A program made the position numbers and the translations under genes. Under the pieces are notes generated by a model. That model saw nothing but the letters and a program-made list of their open reading frames with translations, was not told where the DNA came from and did not search any database. A DNA stretch of 64,000 nucleotides from Streptomyces sp. NBC_01231 (lineage in GTDB: Bacteria > Actinomycetota > Actinomycetes > Streptomycetales > Streptomycetaceae). The stretch is taken from positions 2,976,001-3,040,000 of the forward strand of contig CP108521.1 in NCBI GenBank assembly GCA_035999765.1, written 5' to 3'. Shown one piece after another: positions 53,115-64,000 of this stretch. Position 1 is the stretch's first letter; every line of letters starts with the position of its first letter.

Positions 53115-53507
53115 TCAGACCTCGTGGTAGAAGCCGACGTTGACACTGCGCGGGGCGGTGCGGTCCTGGATGATGATCTCGCCGCTGCCGCCCTGGGGCA
53201 ACGGGACCGTACCGCCGTAGGACAGGGGCTGCGCGTACTCGCCGACGGTCAGGCGGACCTCCGAGGACGGGTCGGGCTGGGAGCCCTGCAGCCAGGTCAC
53301 CTGCCAGGTTCCCTCGGGGCCGCACAGGAACTCCAGATGGACCCGGGAGATGAACAGCCAGTCGTCCGGCGTGGAGAGCCGGCACACCGACTTGTCCCGG
53401 CCCAGCCGCAGCACGGCGCCCGGGTCACTGGGCGAGTCGGCCATGAGCATGCCGGCCGTGGCGCCCTCGTCCGCCGCGGAGACGGCGGCCATGGTGAGTT
53501 CGAGCAC
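53115..53507 (-). CDS. FHA-domain protein
   Basis: 130 residues from GTG 53507, preceded by AGAAGGAGCGCAC. After about 30 residues an FHA domain begins: VLRLGRDKSVCRL, FISRVHLEFLCGPEG and LSYGGTVPLPQG give the GR, SRxH and later turns that read phosphothreonine. No other domain. FHA proteins act with Ser/Thr kinases; none is encoded in the window. It is convergent with the O-methyltransferase and divergent from the DUF1992 gene. Confidence 0.82.
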   Translation of the reverse strand: MLELTMAAVSAADEGATAGMLMADSPSDPGAVLRLGRDKSVCRLSTPDDWLFISRVHLEFLCGPEGTWQVTWLQGSQPDPSSEVRLTVGEYAQPLSYGGTVPLPQGGSGEIIIQDRTAPRSVNVGFYHEV

Positions 53508-53596
53508 GTGCGCTCCTTCTGAAGTGCCTGAAGTGTTCCTACACAGCCGCCGAATGATAAATCGCCTGGCCATGGCCCGTCCGGCACAATGGACAC

Positions 53597-54007
53597 ATGA
53601 CCGAGCGAAAACCACCCGGTGTTCCGTTCGAGTCCTGGGTGGACCAACAGATCCGCGAAGCCGAGAGACGGGGCGACTTCACCCAACTCCCCGGCGCGGG
53701 AAAGCCGTTGCCGGAAGTCACCGACACGACCTACGAAGAACTGTGGTGGGTCAAGCGGAAGTTGGCCCGCGAGGGTCTCTCCGTCCTGCCGCCCACACTG
53801 GCCCTGCGCAAGGAGGCCGAGGACACCCTCGCGGCGGCCCTGCGGGCACCCTCCGAGCGGCTCGTCCGCAAGCTCGTCGAGGACGTCAACGTCAAGATCC
53901 GGGACGTCATGTTCAAGCCGCCGCCCGGACCCCCGCTGGGACTGAAACCGTACGACGTGGACGAGGTCGTACGGCGGTGGCGGGAGCTCCGGGAGGCGGC
54001 TGAGTAG
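53597..54007 (+). CDS. DUF1992 (DnaJ-associated conserved domain) protein
   Basis: A protein of 136 residues. The family core is FESWVDQQIREAERRGDF, then LPGAGKPLP and WWVKRKLAREGLSVLPP. DUF1992 is also found in DNAJC28 proteins; here there is no J domain. The function is unknown. CACAAT six bases before the ATG fits a leaderless transcript. A small hairpin follows. Confidence 0.9.
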   Translation: MTERKPPGVPFESWVDQQIREAERRGDFTQLPGAGKPLPEVTDTTYEELWWVKRKLAREGLSVLPPTLALRKEAEDTLAAALRAPSERLVRKLVEDVNVKIRDVMFKPPPGPPLGLKPYDVDEVVRRWRELREAAE

Positions 54008-54065
54008 GTCCGTCGTAGGGAGTTGTACGAAGTCGGGCAGGTCATGGCAGGTCGTACGAAGACGT

Positions 54066-54165
54066 ACGGCTCCGTACGACCCCAGACGGAGCCGTACGGA
54101 GCCGTACGTCGGATGCGATCGGGTACGTCCGATGTGATCTGGTACGTCCGATGCGATCGGGTCGG
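54066..54165. repeat. Hairpin and short tandem repeats after the DUF1992 gene
   Basis: ACGGCTCCGT (54066-54075) and ACGGAGCCGT (54086-54095) form a 10-base-pair stem, and ACGGAGCCGT is repeated at once. About three units on GGTACGTCCGATGCGATC follow. The hairpin may stop transcription from both sides. Confidence 0.6.
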
Positions 54166-54173
54166 TGCCGCCG

Positions 54174-55031
54174 TCAGAGCCGCAGCAGCCGGTCCGCCAG
54201 TTCGCGGTAGTCCCGCAGGGCCAGCCGGAGTTGCTCGGTGTCGGTGCTCGTCGCGGGCTTGCCCGGGTCGCCGCCGTCCGTGGACTGCCAGGCCCCGCGG
54301 AGCGTACGGCGCCGCTGGGTCACGGCCTCGGTGAAGCGAGCGGCCGCCTCCTCCAGTACGTGATCGGCCTCCGCCACGGAGTCCCGCGGCCCGTCGACGA
54401 ACCCGGCGACGGCGTGCTGGAGTTGCTGGGAGAGCTTGTCGCACTCGTCGCGCGGGAGCAGCCGACTGCCGTGACCGCCCGCTCCGGCATCGGAGGCGCC
54501 GAGGGCACCGGATCCGTCGTGGGCCTCACGGCCGCGGATGCCGTCGGGCTCGCCGTGCGTTCCGGTCCGGTCGCCGTGGACGGCGTCGGCCTGGTCGCGG
54601 GTGACCGCCGGGCCCGGGCTGCCTGCCCGGCCCGGGGCGCTGTCGCGGCCCGCGGCGGTCTCGCCGCCGAACCCGCCGAGCCCGCCGGGGCGACCGACCC
54701 CGCCGGCCTCGCCCGGCGCGGTGTCGGCACCGGACCCCATGCCGCCTCGTGCCGTGTCGCCGCCTCGTGCCGTGCCCCTGTCGGCCGTCGTGGCGCCGCG
54801 TGCCGCACCGGCCTCCCGCGTCCGGGTGTCCGGCTCGACCGGGGAAGTCCCGCGGGCCTTGTCACGGATCGCCGTCGTCGGGCCCTCGGGCCGCTCGGCG
54901 TGCGGGGCCGTCGAGGACGCGTCCGTCGCCGGGTCGTGTCCGGGAGGTGTCGCGGGCCGGGTCGCCCGGCCCCTCGGCTTTCCGTCGCGCGGGGCGCCCT
55001 CGGCGCCCGGACCGGTCATTGCGTCCGTCAT
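54174..55031 (-). CDS. Hypothetical low-complexity protein with a helical C-terminal domain
   Basis: 285 residues from ATG 55031. I prefer this start because GGGGAG is nine bases upstream; an in-frame TTG at 55040 directly touches that site. Residues 1-190 are disordered-looking Gly/Ala/Asp/Arg. The last 90 form a helical domain with KLSQQLQHAVAGFVDGPRDS and VAEADHVLEEAAARFTEAV. The same pattern occurs in the gene just upstream (ERFVDSPREAVAEADRLLAE), so the two share a domain. No membrane segment. Function unknown. Confidence 0.7.
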   Translation of the reverse strand: MTDAMTGPGAEGAPRDGKPRGRATRPATPPGHDPATDASSTAPHAERPEGPTTAIRDKARGTSPVEPDTRTREAGAARGATTADRGTARGGDTARGGMGSGADTAPGEAGGVGRPGGLGGFGGETAAGRDSAPGRAGSPGPAVTRDQADAVHGDRTGTHGEPDGIRGREAHDGSGALGASDAGAGGHGSRLLPRDECDKLSQQLQHAVAGFVDGPRDSVAEADHVLEEAAARFTEAVTQRRRTLRGAWQSTDGGDPGKPATSTDTEQLRLALRDYRELADRLLRL

Positions 55032-55036
55032 GTCAC

Positions 55037-55756
55037 TCAACTCCCCTTCGCGTGGCGCCTGGTGAATCCCGGCAGGTGGGCGCGCCCGTCACCGCGGGCG
55101 GGCGCCGTACCGCCGTCGGACCGTTCGACGAACTTCCGGGGCTGGGCCCGGTGTTCCTTGTGGTCACGCTGGTCGCGGTGGTCCTCGTGCCGGGCCGGGC
55201 TCACCAGGTCCTCGAACAGGGCCCGGGCCTCGACCATGGCCTCGCGCATCTCCTCGGTGCCGGCTCGACCGTCACCGTCCTGCCCGGCGACCGCGTCCGC
55301 GCGGGCTACGCGGTGCACTCGCCGGTAGCCGTGCACATGGTGCGCGTGGTGCACCGACAGCGCGGCGAGCTGCTCCTCGTACTGCGCGCCGTCCGGGAAG
55401 CCCCGGGCGTCGGCCAACTCGGCGAGCAGCCGGTCCGCCTCCGCCACGGCCTCCCGCGGCGAGTCGACGAAGCGCTCCTGGGCTGCCGTCCAGCGGGCCT
55501 CGTACTGCTCGCGTCGGCCCGGCTCCAACGGCCGCTCACGCAGCGACCCGTGCCGTTCCACGCGCTCGGTGAGTTCGCGCTCGGCGGCCTTGGTGTCCCC
55601 GTCGTGCCGGGACACGGCCCGGTCGTACTCGGGACCGAAGCGCCGCTTCAGGTTCTGGCCCCCGGGCCCGCGCCGGGCCCGCAGAGCCAGGACGGCCGCG
55701 ACGATGACGACGGCCGCCACGATCACGATCAGAGCGATGATCACGCCTGTGGACAT
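55037..55756 (-). CDS. Membrane-anchored protein with shared helical domain
   Basis: A protein of 239 residues, ATG 55756 after AGGAAGG. A membrane helix lies at 5-28 (VIIALIVIVAAVVIVAAVLA). Next come RFGPEYDRAVSRHDGDTKAA and a helical domain with ERFVDSPREAVAEADRLLAE and HHAHHVHGYR. A charged tail follows. The pattern FGPEYDR...ERxLxxR...F(V)D.P..AV..AD.L is seen in many actinobacterial envelope proteins; the role is unknown. It is in an operon with the protein at 54174, which repeats part of the domain. Confidence 0.78.
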   Translation of the reverse strand: MSTGVIIALIVIVAAVVIVAAVLALRARRGPGGQNLKRRFGPEYDRAVSRHDGDTKAAERELTERVERHGSLRERPLEPGRREQYEARWTAAQERFVDSPREAVAEADRLLAELADARGFPDGAQYEEQLAALSVHHAHHVHGYRRVHRVARADAVAGQDGDGRAGTEEMREAMVEARALFEDLVSPARHEDHRDQRDHKEHRAQPRKFVERSDGGTAPARGDGRAHLPGFTRRHAKGS

Positions 55757-55980
55757 GAATGCCTTCCTGGGTTCTCGACCCAACCGGCTCTCCGTTCGGG
55801 CCGGTTCCGCGACCGGGTAGCCCGGGCGGCGCCTCTCAAACGGTCTCCTCATTCGTGTCGACGGCGTGCCGATTCGGCACAGGCCCGATCGACGGTCCGG
55901 TCGACGCAAGGGCGAACCCGAGCCACACAACGACGACCTGAACGACGATCTGTACGCCGAGCACTGGTCCCGCAGGAACC

Positions 55981-60582
<4,602 letters not shown>

Positions 60583-60596
60583 GCACGCCGGCTACT

Positions 60597-60848
60597 CGGA
60601 GGAAGGGACCGGCCCTGGCCGACGAAGGCGGCGGTCAGGCCGAAGAACGGGCCGGTCCGGCCGACGCGGGGAGCCCGCCCGGCCGACATGCGAGCCCGCC
60701 TGGCCGAGGAACGGGCCGGGCCCACCCGGCGTGGGGAGGCCACCTGGCCGACGAAGGGGCCGGTCCAGCCGACAAATAGGCCGCTCCAGGCGCGGAAAGA
60801 GCCCGTCCAGGCGCGAAAAGGACCGGTCCAAGCGCGGAATGCGCCGAC
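60597..60848. repeat. Degenerate tandem repeats on GGCCGACGAAGGGGCCGGTC
   Basis: About eleven imperfect units of 20-26 bases fill the space between two convergent genes. The motif GGCCGAnGAAnGGGCCGGTCC is clearest at the left and decays to CCAGGCGCGGAAAG at the right. No gene is supported inside. Confidence 0.65.
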
Positions 60849-60849
60849 C

Positions 60850-61518
60850 CTAACCGACGTACAGCCTGATCGTCCCGTCCCCCACCGACTCCACCCGCAC
60901 CTCCGTCAGGTCCCATACCAACGCGTCCGGCCGGTGGACGCCGGCCCTCGGGCCGACTCCGACGACCCGCATCCCGGCGTCGCGGCCGGCCTGGATGCCG
61001 GCGGCGGAGTCCTCGAAGACGACGCAGTCGGCGGGGGCCACGCCGAGTTCCGCGGCGCCCTTGAGGAACCCCTCGGGGTCGGGCTTGCTCGCGCCGACGG
61101 ACTCGGCGGTGACGCGGACGTCGGGCAGACCCAGCCCCGCCGCGGCCATGCGCGCCGTCGACAGCGGGACGTCGGCGGAGGTCACCAGGGCGTGCGGCAG
61201 CCCGCGCAGGGACGCGAGGAACTCCGGCGCGCCCGGGATCGCGACGACACCGTTCATGTCCGCCGTCTCCTCGGCGAGCATGCGCGCGTTGTCGGCGTGG
61301 TTGTACTCCATCGGGCGGTCGGGCAGCAGCAGCGCCATCGAGGCGTAGCCCTGTCGGCCGTGGACGACCCTCATGACCTCGCCCTCGTCCAGCCCGTGCC
61401 GTTCGGCCCAGCGACGCCAGATCCGTTCGACCACGGCGTCCGAGTTGACGAGCGTTCCGTCCATGTCCAGCAGGAGAGCGCGGGCGGTGAGCACGGTGGG
61501 CGCGACGGGGGCCGTCAT
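60850..61518 (-). CDS. HAD-family phosphatase
   Basis: 222 residues from ATG 61518 (TTGGAG seven bases upstream). Motif I is LLLDMDGTLVNSD with Asp18 and Asp20; motif II is LVTSAD; motif III Lys is in GASKPDPEGFL; motif IV is VVFEDSAAGIQAG. A helical cap follows motif I. It resembles the beta-phosphoglucomutase/sugar-phosphatase group (HAD-IA), so a sugar phosphate is the likeliest substrate. Single gene. Confidence 0.92.
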   Translation of the reverse strand: MTAPVAPTVLTARALLLDMDGTLVNSDAVVERIWRRWAERHGLDEGEVMRVVHGRQGYASMALLLPDRPMEYNHADNARMLAEETADMNGVVAIPGAPEFLASLRGLPHALVTSADVPLSTARMAAAGLGLPDVRVTAESVGASKPDPEGFLKGAAELGVAPADCVVFEDSAAGIQAGRDAGMRVVGVGPRAGVHRPDALVWDLTEVRVESVGDGTIRLYVG

Positions 61519-61881
61519 CGGCAGCTCCAAGGCACGGTGGCGAGGGGGCGCCGGGGTGTCTCCCGCTGTCCCCCGGAGGGACAAGGTGGCCCCGCCCGCC
61601 GGTCAGGGAGAACGAGCGGGAGCCACTTTGTTCCTTCACGGTACAAAACAAGTACGGCTTCCCGCTACCGTCTCCCGAAACAGTTCACACACCGTTCAGC
61701 TCAGCGGGCGGACCCGCGGCACCCGACCCACGGACCGCGGCGCCCACCCCCACGGACGGCGGCACCCGCCCCACGGTCCGCGGGCGCCCACCCCCACGGA
61801 CCCGCGGCGCGAAACCTGGCGGACACGGACGGCCCCCAGTCGGCAAACCCGGACGGCCTTGACCGGCGAACCCGGACGCCC
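61519..61881. other. Intergenic region with GC-rich repeats
   Basis: From 61690 to 61815 there are four to five imperfect units on CCACGGACCGCGGCGCCCACC. The part next to the HAD gene (61620-61690) is less GC-rich, with TTCCTTCACGGTACAAAACAA, and may hold its promoter. No gene seen. Confidence 0.5.
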
Positions 61882-62469
61882 TCAACCGGCCACCGCCTCC
61901 CACAGGCTCCACACCCCGAGCCCCAGCATCAGCACCGCCGCGATCTTGGTGATCAGCCGCAGCGGCACCCTCTTCATCAGGGCCTTCCCGCCGACGATGC
62001 CGAGTCCGGCCACCGCCCACAGCGCGAGCACCGCACCGAGGCCGACGGAGATCGGGTCGTCGTAGCGGGCGGCGAGGTTGGCCGTCATGATCTGGGTCAG
62101 ATCGCCGAACTCGGCGACCAGGATGAGCATGAATCCGGCGCCTGCGACCTTCCAGAAGGACTGGTTCTCCGGCTTACGGATCGCCGCGTCGCCGTCGGCC
62201 TCGTCCTTCGTCCTCAGCAGCACGGCCGCGCCGCCCAGGAACAGCACACCCGTGATCGCGTGCACGATCTGCTGCGGCAGCAGCGTCAGCACGCTGCCGG
62301 CCGCGACGGCGAGCACGACATGCAGCGCGAAGGCCGCGGCGACACCCGCGAAGACATAGGAGGCGCGGTAGCGGGTGCCGAGGACGAGACCGGCGAGCGC
62401 GGTCTTGTCCGGCAGTTCGGCAAGGAAGACGACGCCGAAGACGACCGCCGTCACGGTGAAGCTGATCAA
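61882..62469 (-). CDS. GDT1/TMEM165 (UPF0016) family membrane transporter
   Basis: A protein of 195 residues, TTG start after GAGGAACC. It has six membrane segments in two related halves. Each half has the family motif in variant form: AELPDKTALAGL at 17-28 (the usual Gly is Pro) and AEFGDLTQIMTANLAA. GDT1 proteins export Mn2+ or Ca2+; bacterial members such as MneA protect against manganese. In many bacteria a manganese riboswitch precedes them, but I do not see one here. A perfect dyad TTCGAAGA-N14-TCTTCGAA lies 46 bases upstream of the start. Confidence 0.9.
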   Translation of the reverse strand: MISFTVTAVVFGVVFLAELPDKTALAGLVLGTRYRASYVFAGVAAAFALHVVLAVAAGSVLTLLPQQIVHAITGVLFLGGAAVLLRTKDEADGDAAIRKPENQSFWKVAGAGFMLILVAEFGDLTQIMTANLAARYDDPISVGLGAVLALWAVAGLGIVGGKALMKRVPLRLITKIAAVLMLGLGVWSLWEAVAG

Positions 62470-62514
62470 GGTTCCTCAATCGGTCGGGGCCGCCCCACCG
62501 AGAGTGCTGAGCCT

Positions 62515-62544
62515 TTCGAAGAGTTTCGAGTGCGAGTCTTCGAA
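62515..62544. promoter_or_regulatory. Dyad TTCGAAGA-N14-TCTTCGAA upstream of the GDT1-like gene
   Basis: Perfect 8-base arms, 46 bases from the start codon. It could be an operator or a leader hairpin. Confidence 0.55.
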
Positions 62545-62635
62545 GCGACACCTCGGCACGGCAGCACACTCATCACCCGTGCCGGGACGGCACGGGCAGG
62601 CACTGCTTGCCGAAGGTCTCGCTGGCCGACCCCAC

Positions 62636-62687
62636 GATCAAAGGATCCGAACGATCAAAAGATCCGAACGATCCAAAGGATCCGAGG
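62636..62687. repeat. Three 17-base direct repeats GATCAAAGGATCCGAAC
   Basis: Units at 62636, 62653 and 62670; the first two differ at one base. The unit is much richer in A and T than its surroundings and contains GGATCC-type dyads. Confidence 0.85.
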
Positions 62688-62916
62688 TCCGCCTCCGGGC
62701 GCCGGCTCAGACGAGCTGAGCAGTATGTCGACGGGTCCGGCGAAGAGCTACTCCCCTTCTGCGCCGTCCATCGTACGCGAAGCCCTCACGTCGCATGTCT
62801 TGTCGTGTCATGCTCACGTCACTAACTTCTCACCGTACGCACATCTCCCCGCAATACGGAGCGGCGAGCATGTCCTCGCTCGCACTCCAACGCCCCCACA
62901 CCCCAAGGGAGTTCGC

Positions 62917-63561
62917 ATGCCGAAGTTCTACGCGCGTCGACGGCTCAGCATACTCGCGGCGCTCACCGGAGTCATGGCTTCCGTCGCGCTGTTCAACGGC
63001 CCGACCGCCTCCGCCGCCCTCCCCACCCCGGTCAGCGCCGCCACCGCCCGCACCTATCTCGCCTCGCTCACCGTGGCCACCGAGAACCGCACCGGCTACG
63101 ACCGCGACCTGTTCCCGCTCTGGATCACCCAGTCCGGCACCTGCAACACCCGTGAGACGGTCCTCAAGCGCGACGGCACGAGCGTCGTCACGGACTCCGC
63201 CTGCGCCGCCACCAGCGGCAGTTGGTACTCCCAGTACGACGGCGCCACCTGGACCGCCGCCTCCGACCTGGACATCGACCACCTCGTCCCGCTCGCCGAG
63301 GCCTGGGACTCCGGTGCGAGCGGCTGGACGACCGCCCGGCGCCAGGCCTTCGCCAACGACCTGACCCGCCCGCAGCTGATCGCCGTCACGGACAACGTCA
63401 ACCAGGCCAAGGGCGACCAGGACCCGGCCACCTGGATGCCGTCGCGCACCGCCTACCGCTGCACCTACGTCCGCGCCTGGGTCCAGGTGAAGTACTACTA
63501 CGACCTCTCGGTCGACTCGGCCGAGAAGAGCGCGCTCACGAACTACCTGTCGAGCTGCTGA
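62917..63561 (+). CDS. Secreted HNH nuclease (DUF1524 type)
   Basis: 214 residues from ATG 62917, after AAGGGAG. A signal peptide (LSILAALTGVMASVALFNG, cut after TASA) is followed by a domain with the DxDH motif DIDHLVPLAEAWDSGA (Asp119, Asp121, His122). Later come LIAVTDNVNQAKGDQDPATW and YVRAWVQVKYYY. This is the His-Me finger nuclease type secreted by many streptomycetes, close to GmrSD C-terminal nuclease domains. Paired cysteines (about 65, 80 and at the very end) suggest disulfides. It probably degrades extracellular DNA. Confidence 0.92.
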   Translation: MPKFYARRRLSILAALTGVMASVALFNGPTASAALPTPVSAATARTYLASLTVATENRTGYDRDLFPLWITQSGTCNTRETVLKRDGTSVVTDSACAATSGSWYSQYDGATWTAASDLDIDHLVPLAEAWDSGASGWTTARRQAFANDLTRPQLIAVTDNVNQAKGDQDPATWMPSRTAYRCTYVRAWVQVKYYYDLSVDSAEKSALTNYLSSC

Positions 63562-63750
63562 CAGCTGTCGGCGCGCCGCTGACAGCTGCCGGTCGCCGCT
63601 TTCGCGAATCTCTGACGCATCTCCGACGCCCGTCCCGTGCACCGCTCACACAGGATCCGCACACCGGGATTCCCGAACCGTGATCCCCGGAACCTCCCCG
63701 ACCACCTCCGTCGTTCCGTACCGTACGGTGCGACGGAGGAGGGCGATCAC

Positions 63751-64000
63751 GTGGCGGGACTGCGCCTGGGACCACTGCTGAGGTATGTCGACGGCTCGTC
63801 CGCGACCGTGTGGGTCGAGACGAGCCGTCCCTGCGCCGCCGAGGTGCGCTGCGCGGACGGAACCGGCGGCGAGGCCCGCTCCTTCCAGATCGAGGGCCAT
63901 CACTACGCCCTCGTCCCCGTGACCGGCCTCACCCCGGGCACCACGCGGTCCTACGAGGTGCTCCTGGACGGCAAGCAGGTGTGGCCGCTGCCCGACTCCC
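63751..64000 (+). CDS. PhoD-like alkaline phosphatase, N-terminal part (partial)
   Basis: The gene begins at GTG 63751 after GGAGGAGGGCG and runs off the right edge after 83 codons. The visible part, LRLGPLLRYVDGSSATVWVE and later YALVPVTGLTPGTTRSYEV, is the Fn3-like N-terminal domain of PhoD-type metallophosphatases, with no signal peptide. The catalytic domain is outside the window. A small palindrome ACCGTACGGT lies just upstream of the ribosome site. Confidence 0.7.
   Translation, partial: MAGLRLGPLLRYVDGSSATVWVETSRPCAAEVRCADGTGGEARSFQIEGHHYALVPVTGLTPGTTRSYEVLLDGKQVWPLPDS

Larger units (their letters stand above)
62470..62916. other. Divergent intergenic region with a dyad and a 17-base repeat array
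   Basis: About 450 bases between the GDT1-like and nuclease genes. It holds an 8-base inverted repeat (62515-62544) and a three-unit array (62636-62687). An AT-richer stretch at 62740-62870 probably carries the nuclease promoter. No gene is supported. Confidence 0.55.

Noticed and set aside
62470..62600. yybP-ykoY manganese riboswitch upstream of the GDT1-like gene
   Set aside because: None of the conserved riboswitch segments is visible; only a simple dyad.

Overview
This is high-GC actinobacterial DNA, almost certainly from the core chromosome of a Streptomyces. The codon third positions are very GC-rich. GTG and TTG starts are common, as are 4-base stop/start overlaps and leaderless promoters. 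Several genes match arrangements known from S. coelicolor and mycobacteria: the RNase HI/phosphatase fusion (compare SCO2299 and Rv2228c), Nif3 with its zinc-ribbon partner, and a B12-riboswitch ECF operon. I see no prophage, insertion sequence, tRNA, rRNA or CRISPR array.

Layout. 1-2.5 kb: the start of an AraC-type regulator that runs off the window, a Uma2-type nuclease, and a MerR regulator coupled to a membrane protein. 2.4-8.6 kb: an RNB ribonuclease, a secreted S33 peptidase with a TTA codon, an APH-fold kinase, YaaA and a KDPG aldolase. 8.6-13.8 kb: RNase HI/phosphatase, zinc-ribbon coiled-coil protein, Nif3, a hypothetical protein and a 50-residue conserved-looking peptide. 13.9-17 kb: an SDR, alcohol dehydrogenase and MaoC hydratase operon. 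17.3-25.5 kb: a two-component system, an MFS permease, a methyltransferase, a cell-wall amidase, a membrane protein and an F420-type oxidoreductase. 25.6-29.7 kb: a three-gene envelope module with solute-binding and VWA domains. 29.7-33 kb: a glycosyltransferase, methyltransferase and toroid-protein operon. 33-37.5 kb: kstR, ferredoxin, aldehyde dehydrogenase, a metallo-beta-lactamase-fold protein and a SnoaL-like protein. 37.5-43.6 kb: a cobalamin riboswitch and a five-gene uptake operon. 43.6-46.3 kb: a FadA5-like thiolase divergent from a CYP125-like P450. 46.4-64 kb: two polytopic glycosyltransferases, two MFS permeases, an O-methyltransferase, FHA and DUF1992 proteins, two related envelope proteins, a repeat-rich peptidoglycan-binding protein, a HAD phosphatase, a GDT1-family transporter, a secreted HNH nuclease and the start of a PhoD-like phosphatase.

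How genes work together. The clearest network is a scattered steroid side-chain regulon. A KstR-like repressor (33203) and 14-base boxes of the form TNNAACNNGTTNNA lie at kstR, at the MaoC operon, between the aldehyde dehydrogenase operon and the MBL gene, and between thiolase and P450. Three of these promoter regions also carry a second palindrome, CTGAYG-N3-CRTCAG. Its regulator is not identified. The second system is cobalamin uptake. A B12 riboswitch precedes a surface-anchored alpha/alpha-toroid protein, a small anchored beta-rich protein, and the T, fused A1A2 and S parts of an ECF transporter.

Oddities. A well-conserved TPP riboswitch core on the minus strand at about 33.84-33.96 kb has no thiamine gene behind it and faces the 3' end of kstR. 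Many intergenic gaps hold degenerate tandem repeats of 14-30 bases. One dispersed element occurs twice. A GGCTTC hexanucleotide array of 11 units sits inside the ATP-binding domain of a histidine kinase.
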